The notes: generated from the letters alone by a model not told the origin. 64,000 bases of DNA from Devosia sp. (GCA_016713105.1 JADJPS010000023.1:1-64000), one strand, 5' to 3'. Shown: positions 19,212-29,284, counted from the stretch's first letter. A program made the numbers and translations.

Positions 19212-20195
19212 ATGCTGACACGACTTCTGCACCAGAACCGCCGCGACTTCGACAGTCTCGACGAACGCGAGATCCTCTCCCTGGCGGTCGCGGCGGAAGA
19301 GGAGGACGGCGCCATCTATGCCGAGATCGCCACCCGCCTCAGCGGTACCTATCCGGCCTCGGCCAGGGTGTTCGAGGGCATGGCGGCCGAGGAGGACGAA
19401 CACCGGCGGCGCCTGCTCGATCTGTACACCGAGAAATTCGGCCCGCGCCTGGTGCCGATCCGGCGCGAGCATGTGCGCGGCTTCATTTCGCGCCGGCCAG
19501 TCTGGCTGATGCAGGCGATGAGTCTCGAGCAGGTGCGCCAGCTCGCCTGGGAGATGGAAGAGGGGGCGGTGCGCTTCTACGAGGCGGCGGCGGCCCGCTC
19601 GACCGATGTCGCGGTCCGCAAGCTGCTCGGCGATCTCGCCGCCGACGAGCGCAAGCACGCTGATCTCGCCGACCGGCTGGAGAGCGCCGCGCTCGGACCC
19701 GAGGAGCGGGCAACCGAAAAGAGCGAGGAGCACCGCCAGTTCGTCCTCACCTATGTGCAGCCGGGCCTCGCCGGGCTGATGGACGGCTCGGTCTCGACGC
19801 TGGCGCCGGTCTTTGCCGCCGCGTTTGCCACCGGCGACACCTGGCAGACCTTCCTCGTCGGCCTCGCCGCCGCGGTGGGCGCCGGCATTTCGATGGGCTT
19901 CACCGAGGCGGCCGCCGACGACGGCAAGCTCACCGGGCGCGGCTCGCCGGTCAAGCGCGGCCTCGCCGCCGGGGTGATGACGACGGTCGGCGGGCTCGGC
20001 CATGCGCTGCCCTACCTGATCCACGACTTCTGGATAGCGACGATCGTGGCCGGGCTGGTGGTGGTGGTGGAACTGTGGGCCATCGCCTTCATCCAGCAGC
20101 GCTACATGCAGACCCCGTTCTGGCGCGCCGTGCTGCAGGTCGTGCTCGGCGGTTCGCTGGTGTTCGCGGCAGGCATACTGATTGGCAACGCCTGA
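19212..20195 (+). CDS. mbfA: Iron exporter MbfA (ferritin-like domain fused to VIT1-type membrane domain)
   Basis: Inner-membrane ferrous iron exporter that protects against iron and peroxide stress. The N-terminal ferritin-like (erythrin-vacuolar iron transport) domain carries diiron ligands: EEEDGAIYAEI, AAEEDEHRRR, WEMEEGAVRFYE and LAADERKHADL. A VIT1/CCC1-type membrane domain follows, starting GLAGLMDGSVSTLAPVF, with GISMGFTEAAADDG and several transmembrane helices to the end. Length is 327 residues, normal. The ICE box just upstream indicates control by Irr. Confidence 0.95.
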   Translation: MLTRLLHQNRRDFDSLDEREILSLAVAAEEEDGAIYAEIATRLSGTYPASARVFEGMAAEEDEHRRRLLDLYTEKFGPRLVPIRREHVRGFISRRPVWLMQAMSLEQVRQLAWEMEEGAVRFYEAAAARSTDVAVRKLLGDLAADERKHADLADRLESAALGPEERATEKSEEHRQFVLTYVQPGLAGLMDGSVSTLAPVFAAAFATGDTWQTFLVGLAAAVGAGISMGFTEAAADDGKLTGRGSPVKRGLAAGVMTTVGGLGHALPYLIHDFWIATIVAGLVVVVELWAIAFIQQRYMQTPFWRAVLQVVLGGSLVFAAGILIGNA

Positions 20196-20325
20196 CCGCT
20201 CTCGTCGATGCCGGCGCTGCAGCACTTCGGCAACATGACTGAACTAATGCGGGCACAAGACCGCCGAACATCTTGCCGACATTGTCCATTGAGTGCAGGC
20301 TCGACGGAGGCTGGGGATTGAGATC

Positions 20326-21231
20326 ATGTCGATACTGCGATTGAGCAAGGCGACGCTGCTGGCCAGCGTGTTCTCCCTGCCCCTGAGTTTTGCCGCGGTC
20401 GCCGCGAACCTGCTGATCCTGTCGCCCGAGCGGGTGTCCGATCAGAACGTCGACTTCGTCCTGCCGGCGGTCTCCGGGCCGAACGGCAAGCTGGAACTCG
20501 ATCTCGGCATGGTCACCGACCCCGACAACGCCACTTTCCGGGCGGCGGGCTCGGTCTCGCTGCCGGTGGGCGACATGTTCGGCATCCAGGCCGATGCCGC
20601 GATCGGCAGCGTCGGCGGTGACTGGGCCATGGGCGGCGCACTGCATGCCTTCACCCGCGATCCCTCGTCCTACCTGCTCGGCGTCACCGCCGGGATCGTG
20701 GTGGCGGAGGGCGCCTGGCTGGCCGCCATCGGTCCGGAGGCCGAGCTCTACCTCGACCGCCTCAGCCTCGAAGGCTGGGCCGGCTGGGCCGCGCTCGAAT
20801 ACGAGGACCCGATGCTGACCGACGAGAGCGGCATCTTCATCATCGGCGACCTTGCCTGGTATCCGACCGACGACTGGCGCCTGAGCGTCGGCGGCGCCTC
20901 CATCCTGGGCCGCCAGTCGCTGAGGTTCGCGACCGAGTACCAGTTCGCCGAATTCGGCCTGCCATTCTCCGGCACCGGCGAATTGCGTGCCTACGATACC
21001 GGCGCCTATTCGGCCAAGATCGGCATCAAGGGCTATTTCGGCGCCCCCGACAAGAGCCTGATCGACCGCCACCGCCAGGACGATCCGCATAACCGCGTGC
21101 TCGACCTGTTCGCCGGAGCGGGAAGCCTGCTCTATGCCCTGGCGGAAGGCGAGCCGCCCCCGGAGTGTCTGGACAATGAGGTTGCTGTTCCGGACGGCCT
21201 GGGCGGGTGGAACTGCGAGATCGAGGAATAA
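20326..21231 (+). CDS. Exported protein of unknown function, possibly outer-membrane barrel
   Basis: 301 residues from MSILRLSKATLLASVF. A signal peptide (to about AVAAN) precedes a mature part with alternating short amphipathic strands rich in Gly, Tyr and Trp, such as LSLEGWAGWAALEYED and RFATEYQFAEF. This suggests a beta-barrel, but no named family is recognised. Two cysteines near the C-terminus (PPECLDNE, GWNCEIEE) could form a disulfide. An ATG 11 codons upstream is a weaker start. It follows mbfA by 130 bases and may have its own promoter. Confidence 0.65.
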   Translation: MSILRLSKATLLASVFSLPLSFAAVAANLLILSPERVSDQNVDFVLPAVSGPNGKLELDLGMVTDPDNATFRAAGSVSLPVGDMFGIQADAAIGSVGGDWAMGGALHAFTRDPSSYLLGVTAGIVVAEGAWLAAIGPEAELYLDRLSLEGWAGWAALEYEDPMLTDESGIFIIGDLAWYPTDDWRLSVGGASILGRQSLRFATEYQFAEFGLPFSGTGELRAYDTGAYSAKIGIKGYFGAPDKSLIDRHRQDDPHNRVLDLFAGAGSLLYALAEGEPPPECLDNEVAVPDGLGGWNCEIEE

Positions 21232-21318
21232 GTTCGGCATCGATGCCCAGGCAAACTTGGTCCGGAGTTGGTTCCCGCCAAGGTGACTTGGCTATAGACG
21301 GACATAATCCGATCCGGT

Positions 21319-22632
21319 TCAACGGCCGGTCGCCCACTCGTTGACATACTCGAGGAACTTGCCGCCGGGCGTCAGGGGGATTTCCCGTACGCGGCAGAAG
21401 CGCAGGCGGGAATCAGGAAAGAAGGTGCTGCGAAACAGCGCCTCTGCTGCCGCCTCGTCCCCGGGCGCATCCCAGTCACTCGGCACGTAGCGCAGCTCGA
21501 AATCGAGCGGTCCGACCTGGGCGATCTGCCAGAATGTGCACCTGAGCAGATCGCGTCCCGACTCGTTGAGCATGCGTGAGACGCTGCGCCCGTCGGGATG
21601 AACGAAGATGGCCGTGGTGCGGCCTTCCACGGCCCCGATCATCGGCAGGCTCCGCCCGCACAGGCAGGAGCCGCCGGCGCGGGCAAGGTCACCCTGCGCG
21701 TAGCGGATCAGCGGCTGGGCGGTGCTGACGAAGGGGGTCACCACGATGCGCCCCGACTGTCCGGGACCGACGGCACGGCCTTGTTCGTCGACGATCTCGA
21801 CGAACACGCTCTCGGCATTGACATGCAGGCCATGGCCGAGACGGCAGGGATAGCCGATCTGACCGGCCTCCTTGGAACTGTAGGTCTCCATCATCGCTGC
21901 GCCGAAGACGCGCTTGACGGCGGCCCGGTCCGCCGCGTTGGCCCCTTCGCCATGCGTCAGCACGCAGGCAAGACGAACCTCGAGGCCCAGTCGCTCCGCT
22001 TCCAGCGCATAGACGTGCAGGATCTTCGGGCCGGTCGAGAGATAGGCCGAATCGGTGCGCTCGATGAACTCGAGCATCTGTTCGACCCCGGTGGCGCGCG
22101 AAATGCGATAGCTCGTCCCCCGCGCCCCGTGCGCGTCCCAGCCCGGTCCCCACGGCCCCAACGGCTGGCCGTGCGGCCATTCGGCTGCGACCGCGTAGCC
22201 GTCCCGGGCGGTGTAGGTCCGGGACCAGTCGAGCTCATAGGTGCGATGCGCCCGCCAGCGATTGGCATTGGCGGCGATGGCGGTCAGCCGGTTGGTGGTG
22301 ATCCGGATCGGCCGGCCGGTCGAGCCCGAGGTCTCGACGGTCCCCGTCGCGCCGTGGCCGGGCGGCAGCTCGCGCGCCAGCATGGCCTCGCGATGGTCCG
22401 CCATGTCGGCGCGCGTGACGATGGGAATCTCGTGCCAGCGGTCCCAGTCGATGTCGCCGGTGGCGGTGAACACCGGATCGAGCCGGCGTTCATAGAACGG
22501 CACATGCTTTCTGGCATGGCGCAGCAATTGGGCGAGCTGGCTGCGCTGATAGTCGATCAGCGCCGCCGGCGACCAGTACTGGCTCTCCATCAGCATCTCG
22601 AAGAACTGGCGCTGCAGGTCGGCGGGCTTCAT
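21319..22632 (-). CDS. Phenylacetate-CoA ligase family (PaaK/CapK-like) adenylate-forming enzyme
   Basis: 437-residue AMP-binding protein. The adenylation P-loop TSGSTGRPIRITT is near residue 110. Next come TYSSKEAGQIGYPC and the motif GRIVVTPFVSTAQPLIRYAQGDLA. A short cysteine motif CLCGRSLPMIGAVEGR is typical of this family. The C-terminal domain is present and ends LTPGGKFLEYVNEW. The substrate is unknown; relatives act on aryl acids or in polysaccharide decoration. The start is set at 22632 because the 12 residues before it are arginine repeats without homology. Confidence 0.8.
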   Translation of the reverse strand: MKPADLQRQFFEMLMESQYWSPAALIDYQRSQLAQLLRHARKHVPFYERRLDPVFTATGDIDWDRWHEIPIVTRADMADHREAMLARELPPGHGATGTVETSGSTGRPIRITTNRLTAIAANANRWRAHRTYELDWSRTYTARDGYAVAAEWPHGQPLGPWGPGWDAHGARGTSYRISRATGVEQMLEFIERTDSAYLSTGPKILHVYALEAERLGLEVRLACVLTHGEGANAADRAAVKRVFGAAMMETYSSKEAGQIGYPCRLGHGLHVNAESVFVEIVDEQGRAVGPGQSGRIVVTPFVSTAQPLIRYAQGDLARAGGSCLCGRSLPMIGAVEGRTTAIFVHPDGRSVSRMLNESGRDLLRCTFWQIAQVGPLDFELRYVPSDWDAPGDEAAAEALFRSTFFPDSRLRFCRVREIPLTPGGKFLEYVNEWATGR

Positions 22633-22973
22633 GCGCCCAGTATGGCGGCGGCGACGCCGCCGCGGCAAGTCCGCCCGTCATCCAGCAGCTGCGATGCCGC
22701 AGGCGGGGGCCAGAGCCTCCCCGGCGGGGACAACCCCGTTCAGCATCGTGGCCACAATATGTCCGGAAAAGTCACCCGCACCATAGATATCAATAGCTTC
22801 GAGCAGTCCACGAAGTGGCAGAGGTGCGGCGCCCGAATCTATCCCCGGTACGCACCCATCCCGTCGCGGCACCGGTCGATAACGGCTTGTGGCGGCGGCC
22901 CGCGCTTGCCAAGGTAGCCGCACCGCGGTGATCCTCCCGCTTCTTCCCTCACGTGGTGACTCGACCGCCAGCG
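22633..22973. other. Gene-free divergent intergenic region
   Basis: 340 bases between the leftward PaaK-like gene and the rightward cation antiporter gene, presumably carrying both promoters. No clear repeat, operator or RNA gene was seen. Confidence 0.35.
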
Positions 22974-24020
22974 ATGCCGTTTCTCTCGGACGCCCATACC
23001 TACCCGCTCTGGCTCAATCTCATCGCCTTCGCCGTCGCGGCGGTGGTGGTGTGGATCGGCGGCACCCGCCTCACCGGGTATGTCGATCACCTCAGTATCC
23101 GCACCGGGATGGGGCAGGCCTTTGCCGGCATGCTGCTGCTGGGGGTGATCACCTCGCTGCCCGAACTCGCCAATGCGATCACCGCCTCGGCGCTCGGCGA
23201 TCCGGCGCTGGCCGTCAACAACCTGCTGGGCGCCGCCTCCATCACCATCTTTCTGCTCGCCCTCAGCGACGCCCTCGTCGGCCGCGAGGCCCTGACATCG
23301 GTGGTCGCCAAGCCCTCGACGCTGATGCTGAGCGTGCTCGGCATGCTGGTGCGCATCCTGGTTGCAGTCGCCGTCGTCACCGGCGATGTGCCGGTGTTCG
23401 GCGTCGGCGCCTGGGGCCTGGCGATCGCGCTCGTCAGCCTCGGTGCCTTCTGGCTCGCCGCCGGCTACGGCGCCCGCAGCCCGTGGGGCGTGCTGCGCCC
23501 CGGCGACACGCCTGCCGAGGACGAGGGGAGCGGCGAAGCGGCACGCCAGCGCTCGGTCCGACGCCTCGTCCTCGCCATCGTGGTCAGCGGGGCGGTGATC
23601 TTCGTTGCCGGTATCGTGCTCTCCCACACGGGCGAGGCGATCGCCCGGCAGACCGGCCTCGGCAGCGGCCTCGTCGGTTTCCTGCTGATCGGGGCCGTCA
23701 CGTCGATGCCGGAACTGAGCACCGTGGTGGAAGCCCTGCGCCGCCGCCGCTTCGAACTGGCCTTCGGGCAGGTGCTGGGCACCAATCTCGTCAACATCTC
23801 GATGATCCTCGTCGCCGACCTGGTGTTCTCCGGCGGCCCGGTGATCAACGAACTGGGGCGGTTCGAGGTGATCTCGTCGCTCCTGGGGGCGGTGCTGATC
23901 GGGGTGTTTCTCGTGGGCCTGCTGGAGCGGCGCAACCGCACGGTGCTGCACATGGGCTACGACGCACTGGTGGTCGTGGGGCTGTTCCTCGCCGGAGTGA
24001 CCCTGCTGGTCCAGCTGTAG
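22974..24020 (+). CDS. Sodium/calcium exchanger (CaCA) family cation antiporter
   Basis: 348-residue inner-membrane protein with about ten transmembrane segments. It holds the two inverted alpha repeats of the CaCA superfamily: GVITSLPELANAITASALGDPALAVNNLLGA and GAVTSMPELSTVVEALRRRRFELAFGQVLGTNLVNI. Each contains the ion-binding Glu in (S/M)PEL. A hydrophilic loop rich in Glu/Ala separates the halves. Cation specificity cannot be read from the sequence. The longer frame from 22953 adds seven residues. Confidence 0.88.
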   Translation: MPFLSDAHTYPLWLNLIAFAVAAVVVWIGGTRLTGYVDHLSIRTGMGQAFAGMLLLGVITSLPELANAITASALGDPALAVNNLLGAASITIFLLALSDALVGREALTSVVAKPSTLMLSVLGMLVRILVAVAVVTGDVPVFGVGAWGLAIALVSLGAFWLAAGYGARSPWGVLRPGDTPAEDEGSGEAARQRSVRRLVLAIVVSGAVIFVAGIVLSHTGEAIARQTGLGSGLVGFLLIGAVTSMPELSTVVEALRRRRFELAFGQVLGTNLVNISMILVADLVFSGGPVINELGRFEVISSLLGAVLIGVFLVGLLERRNRTVLHMGYDALVVVGLFLAGVTLLVQL

Positions 24021-24027
24021 CCCTGCC

Positions 24028-24942
24028 TCATCGGGCGAGGCGGGACTCGAGAACGGTTCCGACCCCGGCGCATTCGGCCGCGATCTCGGCGGCGAAGTCG
24101 GCCAGCATCTCGCGCTCCAGCACCCCGGCATTGCGGACCACCATGGCAATGTCCCGATGCACCGGGTCGACGTCCGACGGGGTGATCTCGGCGAGCCGCC
24201 CCTCGGCGATGTCGTCCCTGACGGCCGAGTGCACGAAGAAGCCGACGCCCTCGCCCTTGATGGCGATGCGGCGGGCCGGGCCGGTGGGCAGCTCGACCGA
24301 AACCGGGGCGCGGCGGAACAGCGCCAGCGCGGCATCCGGATAGACCTGCCACCAGTTGATCGAGATCAGCCGCGGCACGCGCCGCAACACGTCATCCATG
24401 TGGGGGTCGGGGCCCAGTTCGGCAGCGATGGCCGGGGTGGTCACCATCGGCACGCGCTCGCGCATGACCAGCAGCGGCTCGAGGTCGGTGATCAGCGGGT
24501 CCAGATTGGGCCAGCACAGGATCCCCAGCTCGATTTCGCGCTCGCGCAGCATGGCGGCGATCTGGTTCTGCCGACCCTCGTTGATCACCACGTCGACCGA
24601 CGGGTACTTCGCCTGGAAGCGCAGCAGCGACTCGGTGATGAGCGGCGACACGAGGCTCCTCAGCGAGCCGATCGAGACGCGGCCGCGCTCCACCCGCCGC
24701 AGCGCTTCCTTCGCCTCCTGCGCCGCCGACAGGATGCGCCGCGCATAGGGCAGGAAGGTCATGCCCTGGTCGGTGAGCGAGATGGTGCGGCCGCGGTGGA
24801 ACAGCTGCACGCCCAGCAGTTCCTCGAGCGCCCGCATGCGCATCGACACCGTCGCCTGCGTGACATTGAGCCGCGCGGCGGCCCTGGTGAAGCTCAGGTC
24901 CTGCGCGATGCGGTCGAAGGTTCTGATCTGGTCGAGGTCCAT
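24028..24942 (-). CDS. LysR-family transcriptional regulator
   Basis: 304 residues from MDLDQIRTFDRIAQDLSFTRAAARLNVTQATVSMRMRALEELLG, a standard LysR helix-turn-helix. The effector domain includes VSIGSLRSLVSPLITESLLRFQAKYPSVDVVINEG. The frame stays open 58 residues upstream, but that extension lacks homology. It is convergent with the antiporter gene. Its targets are not evident. Confidence 0.9.
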   Translation of the reverse strand: MDLDQIRTFDRIAQDLSFTRAAARLNVTQATVSMRMRALEELLGVQLFHRGRTISLTDQGMTFLPYARRILSAAQEAKEALRRVERGRVSIGSLRSLVSPLITESLLRFQAKYPSVDVVINEGRQNQIAAMLREREIELGILCWPNLDPLITDLEPLLVMRERVPMVTTPAIAAELGPDPHMDDVLRRVPRLISINWWQVYPDAALALFRRAPVSVELPTGPARRIAIKGEGVGFFVHSAVRDDIAEGRLAEITPSDVDPVHRDIAMVVRNAGVLEREMLADFAAEIAAECAGVGTVLESRLAR

Positions 24943-25140
24943 GGATCGGTTCGGCTGATGCAGGAGGCCGGCAGGGCCCGTCGCTGACCTCTGTATCGGA
25001 TATGCTGATGCAGGGGCGGGGCGCAAGGGCGCAATGATGATGGCCCGCAGCGAGCCGTGAGCGGGGAAGGGCTCGCGCTGGCCTGCCGCCTGTCCGGCGT
25101 CAGGTGGGAGACCCACGGGCCGCGGGCTCGTGCCGCCGTG

Positions 25141-25890
25141 TCAATAAATGCCGATCAGCTTGGCGCTCGCCACCAGGAGAACCAGTCCGAGCGCCTTGAG
25201 TATCTGGGCGTTGGCGAAGCGATGGATTCCCAGCGTGGTCCCGATCACTGCGCCAAGCAGCACGGCGGCGGCAAACAGGGGCAGTTGCGCCGGCAACTGT
25301 CCGACCTGGCTGAAGTTGCCCAGGAGTCCCGAAACCGAATTGCACAGGATGAACACCGCCGCGACACCGGAGGCGGTCCGAGGCTCCGACCAGCCCATCA
25401 ACAACAGCAGCGGCGAGAGGAATATGCCACCACCGGTGCCCGTCAGGCCCGACAGCAATCCGATGCAGAGTCCGGCCATGACACCAATTGCGACCGGCAC
25501 CTCCCGTGCTTCGTCGAACGCCCTGAACCTCGATGGCCACAAGAGCCGTATCGCGGCGAGCAGCAGCACGACGCCGACAAGCGGCCGGTAGTACTGGCCC
25601 GGCAACTGGATCGCTCCGCCCAGGAAGGCCATCGGCACCGCCCCGATCAGGAATGGCCACAGGGTCCGCCAACTGAACAGGCCTGCCCGCACAAACCGAA
25701 ATGAGGTGAAGCCGGCAGCCAGGATGTTGAGCACCAATGCGGTGGGCCGCATGACGGCGGGGGACAGCCCGAAGAGCGCCATGAGCGCGATGTAGGACGA
25801 CGCGCCGGCATGACCTACTGAGGTGTATAGCGCGGCACCGACCAGCATCAGGCCCGCCAGCAGAAAGTCGGCCGCGGCATAGGCGGGCAT
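25141..25890 (-). CDS. Sulfite exporter TauE/SafE (TSUP) family membrane protein
   Basis: 249 residues, about eight transmembrane segments. The two half-repeats of the TSUP family are visible (VGHAGASSYIALMALFGLSP and SGLTGTGGGIFLSPLLLLMGW). Family members export sulfite, sulfoacetate or other organosulfur anions; the substrate here is unknown. It lies on the same strand as the moaA remnant, 163 bases after its stop. Confidence 0.88.
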   Translation of the reverse strand: MPAYAAADFLLAGLMLVGAALYTSVGHAGASSYIALMALFGLSPAVMRPTALVLNILAAGFTSFRFVRAGLFSWRTLWPFLIGAVPMAFLGGAIQLPGQYYRPLVGVVLLLAAIRLLWPSRFRAFDEAREVPVAIGVMAGLCIGLLSGLTGTGGGIFLSPLLLLMGWSEPRTASGVAAVFILCNSVSGLLGNFSQVGQLPAQLPLFAAAVLLGAVIGTTLGIHRFANAQILKALGLVLLVASAKLIGIY

Positions 25891-26053
25891 CAGGCTGCCT
25901 CCAGTCTGGCCAGGGGGCGAGTCACGACGCGCCGATCAGGGCGCACCTGGACCCTGCGTCGAAACGGGCCGACCGGCGGTTTCGCGATCGTCCGGCTGTT
26001 GATACTGACGAACGGGTCGGATTGGCAATCGACGTCGACGAACCAGGGTCCCG

Positions 26054-26689
26054 TCAGCCACCGGTGACGCTCATGTGACGGCCGATGGCGGGCGTTGAAG
26101 CGAGCCTGCCGATCGCGAAATCATGACCCTTCGGCTTGCGCGAAATCGCGTCTTCGATGGCCCGGTACAGCGGTTCATCGCTTTCCGAACTGCGCAGCGG
26201 CGCCCGCAGATCAGTCGCGTCCTCCTGCCCCAGGCACATATAGAGTGTGCCCGTACAGGTAACGCGCACCCGATTGCAGGTCTCGCAGAAATTATGGGTC
26301 AGCGGCGTGATGAAGCCGATCCGACCCCCGGTCTCGCGGACACGGACGTAGCGCGCCGGGCCGCCGGTGGTGAAAGGGATGTCTTCGAGGGTCCAGGTCC
26401 GCGCCAGCCGATCCCGCACCACCGACAGCGGCAGGAACTGCTCGGTCCGGTCGCCATCGATATCCCCGAGCGGCATGGTCTCGATCAGGGTGAGGTCCAT
26501 GCCGTCCCCATGGGCCCAGCCGATCATCTGGTCGAGCGCGAATTCGTTTACGCCCTTGAGGGCAACGGCATTGATCTTGACCTCCAGCCCGGCGTCGCGG
26601 GCCGCCGCGATACCGGCCAGCACGACGCTCAGTTCGCCTCCCCGGGTGATCCGGCGATAGGCGCCGGCATCGAGGCTGTCGACGGAGAC
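26054..26689 (-). pseudogene. moaA: GTP 3',8-cyclase MoaA, 5' half missing
   Basis: Only the last ~212 residues of this molybdenum-cofactor radical-SAM enzyme remain. They run from VSVDSLDAGAYRRITRGGEL through VKINAVALKGVNEFALDQMIGWAHGDGMDLTLIETMPLGDI to the C-terminal [4Fe-4S] motif FCETCNRVRVTCTGTLYMCLG and a normal end. The first ~120 residues, with the SAM-binding CxxxCxxC cluster, are gone. The break is at about 26,690, exactly where the aioA sequence begins on the other strand. The remnant cannot make an active enzyme. Confidence 0.85.
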
Positions 26690-26692
26690 AGG

Positions 26693-29176
26693 AAACACAA
26701 CGTCACCTGTCACTACTGCATCGTCGGATGCGGCTACCATGCCTATACGTGGCCGGCCACCAAGCAGGGCGGCACCGATCCCGGTGCCAACGTCTTCGGC
26801 GTCGATCTGGCGGAGCAGCAGCCGCCCGAGACCGCCGCCTGGTATTCCCCCTCGATGTACAACGTGGTCAAGCAGGACGGGCAGGACGTCAATCTGGTCA
26901 TCATGCCCGACCACGACTGCGAAGTGAATTCGGGGCTCGGTTCGGTCCGCGGGGCGAGAATGGGTGAAACCCGGTACAGTACGGCCCGAGGTACCCAGAT
27001 GCAGAGGCTCACCAGCCCGATGGTGTGGCGCTACGGGCAGATGCAACCCACCTCCTGGGACGATGCGCTGGACCTTGTCGCCCGCGTCACTGCCACGGTG
27101 ATCAAGGAAAAGGGCGAGGACGAACTCTTCGTTTCGATGTTCGACCATGGCGGCTCGGCCGGCGGATACGAGAACACCTGGGGGACGGGAAAGCTCTACT
27201 TCGGGTCGATGAAGGTCAAGAACGTCCGCATCCACAACCGGCCGGCCTATAATTCCGAAGTCCATGCCACGCGCGACATGGGCGTCGGCGAACTCAACAA
27301 CTGCTACGAGGACGCCGAACTCGCCGATACGATCCTGGCGGTTGGTACCAATCCGCTGGAGACGCAGAGCAACTACTTCCTCAATCACTGGGTTCCGAAC
27401 CTGCGTGGTACCTCGCTCGGCAAGAAGCAGCAGCTGATGCCGAACGAGGTGCACGAGGCGGGGCGGATCATCATCGTCGATCCGCGGCGCACGGTCACGG
27501 TCAATGCCTGCGAGGCGGAGGCCGGCCCGGACAATGTGCTGCACCTGGCGCTCAACTCGGGCACCGACCTGGCCCTGTTCAATGCCCTGTTCACCTACAT
27601 TGCCGAGCAGGGATGGATCGACGCCGACTTCATTGCCAACAGCACCGCCGCTGCGGGCGCGGCCCGACCGGCCCTCTATCCTGCGCGCGGCGAGGCAGAC
27701 GGCAAGCCCGGGCACCTCACCAATTTCGCCGGTGCCGTCGAGGGCTGCAGGGTATCCCTCGAGGAGGCCGTGGCGATCACCGGGCTCAGGGCCGAGGATA
27801 TCGTCAAGGCTGCCGAGTGGATCGCGAAGCCGAAATCGGATGGCAGCCGCCGGCGCACCATGATCGGCTACGAGAAGGGGCTGATCTGGGGCAACGACAA
27901 CTACCGCACCAACGGCGCGCTGGTGAACATCGCGCTCGCGACCGGCAATATCGGACGCGAGGGCGGCGGCGTGGTCCGCCTCGGCGGCCACCAGGAGGGC
28001 TATGTACGCCCGTCCGACGCGCATGTCGGGCGTCCGGCCGCCTATGTCGACAAGCTGCTGATCGAAGGCAATGGTGGTGTCCACCACATCTGGGCCTGCG
28101 ACCACTACAAGACGACGCTCAATGCCCACGAGTTCAACCGCACCTACAAGAAGCGCACCGACATGGTGAAGGATGCGATGAACGCGGTGCCCTATGGCGA
28201 CCGCGAGGCGCTGGTTGCCGCGATCGTCGAGGCGATCAATGCCGGCGGCCTGTTCTCCGTCGACGTCGATATCATCCCGTCCAAGATCGGCGCGGCGAGT
28301 CACGTCTGGCTGCCGGCGGCGGAATCGGGCGAGATGAACCTGACCTCGATGAACGGCGAGCGCCGCATGCGCCTGGTCGAGCGCTACATGGACCCGCCGG
28401 GCGACGCCAAACCCGACTGCCTGATCGCCGCCGGGCTGGCCCAGCACATGGAAAAGGTGCTGCGCGAGATGGGCGACGACAGCCTTGCCGACCAGTTCAA
28501 AGGCTACGACTGGCAGACCGAGGAGGACGCCTTCATGGACGGCTACCACCTCAATGCAGGTGGTGGCGAACATGTCGCCTACGAACGCCTGCGGGCCATG
28601 GGCAACAACGGCTTCCAGGAGCCGGCCGTCGGTTTCGCCGATGGCAAGATCGTCGGCACCAAGCGGCTCTATGCCGACGGCGTGTTCTCGGGAGAGGGCG
28701 GCAAGGCCAGCTTCATGGACGCGCCATGGCGCGGACTGCAGGCCGCCGGCAAGGAGGAGCAGAAGGCCAAGTTCAAGTACCTGATCAACAACGGGCGGGC
28801 GAACCTGGTCTGGCAGAATGCCTTCCTCGACCAGCAGAACGAGTTCGTCATGGATCGGATGCCGTACCCTTATATCCAGGTCAGTCCCGACGACATGGCC
28901 GAACTGGGGCTGGGCGCGGGCGACCTCGTCGAAGTGTACAACGACGACGGTTCGACCCAGGCCATGGTCTATCCGACGCCGACCGCGAGGAAGGGGGAAA
29001 CCTTCATGCTGTTCGGCTTCCCGACCGGGGTGCAGGGCAACGTCATCAATGACGGGGTGAACGAGCTGGTGATCCCCAACTACAAGCAGACCTGGGCCAA
29101 TATCCGCAAGATCTCCGGCGCTCCCGAGGGCGTGAAGCACCTGACCTTCAAGTCCATGGAGTACTGGGCCGGCTAG
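26693..29176 (+). CDS. aioA: Arsenite oxidase large (molybdopterin) subunit AioA, extreme N-terminus missing
   Basis: Catalytic subunit of periplasmic arsenite oxidase (DMSO reductase family; bis-MGD and a [3Fe-4S] cluster), oxidising arsenite to arsenate. The visible 827 residues start KHNVTCHYCIVGCGYHAYTWP, with the three cluster cysteines (CxxCxxxC) intact. Strong AioA signatures follow: AAWYSPSMYNVVKQDG, DHDCEVNSGLGSVRG, VWRYGQMQPTSWDDALDLV, ENTWGTGKLYF and IHNRPAYNSEVHATRDMGVGELNNCYEDAELADT. The C-terminus is normal. About 18-20 residues and the start codon are absent because the sequence switches to antisense moaA. The frame stays open upstream to 26123, but that part is not aioA. No aioB (Rieske) gene is present. 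Confidence 0.9.
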   Translation, partial: KHNVTCHYCIVGCGYHAYTWPATKQGGTDPGANVFGVDLAEQQPPETAAWYSPSMYNVVKQDGQDVNLVIMPDHDCEVNSGLGSVRGARMGETRYSTARGTQMQRLTSPMVWRYGQMQPTSWDDALDLVARVTATVIKEKGEDELFVSMFDHGGSAGGYENTWGTGKLYFGSMKVKNVRIHNRPAYNSEVHATRDMGVGELNNCYEDAELADTILAVGTNPLETQSNYFLNHWVPNLRGTSLGKKQQLMPNEVHEAGRIIIVDPRRTVTVNACEAEAGPDNVLHLALNSGTDLALFNALFTYIAEQGWIDADFIANSTAAAGAARPALYPARGEADGKPGHLTNFAGAVEGCRVSLEEAVAITGLRAEDIVKAAEWIAKPKSDGSRRRTMIGYEKGLIWGNDNYRTNGALVNIALATGNIGREGGGVVRLGGHQEGYVRPSDAHVGRPAAYVDKLLIEGNGGVHHIWACDHYKTTLNAHEFNRTYKKRTDMVKDAMNAVPYGDREALVAAIVEAINAGGLFSVDVDIIPSKIGAASHVWLPAAESGEMNLTSMNGERRMRLVERYMDPPGDAKPDCLIAAGLAQHMEKVLREMGDDSLADQFKGYDWQTEEDAFMDGYHLNAGGGEHVAYERLRAMGNNGFQEPAVGFADGKIVGTKRLYADGVFSGEGGKASFMDAPWRGLQAAGKEEQKAKFKYLINNGRANLVWQNAFLDQQNEFVMDRMPYPYIQVSPDDMAELGLGAGDLVEVYNDDGSTQAMVYPTPTARKGETFMLFGFPTGVQGNVINDGVNELVIPNYKQTWANIRKISGAPEGVKHLTFKSMEYWAG

Positions 29177-29284
29177 GCCTCGAACCTGGTCGCCGCGGCC
29201 CATCGGCCGCGGCGGACGCCAGCCCTGGCCGTCGACGCTTGTTCGTGAAGCGCGCTCGGCCACTCTGTTGCCGGGGAGCGGAAA

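Noticed and set aside
26123..26692. ATG 26123 as start of aioA
   Set aside because: The frame is open, but this stretch is antisense to moaA and encodes no AioA-like sequence; AioA homology starts only at KHNVTCHYC.
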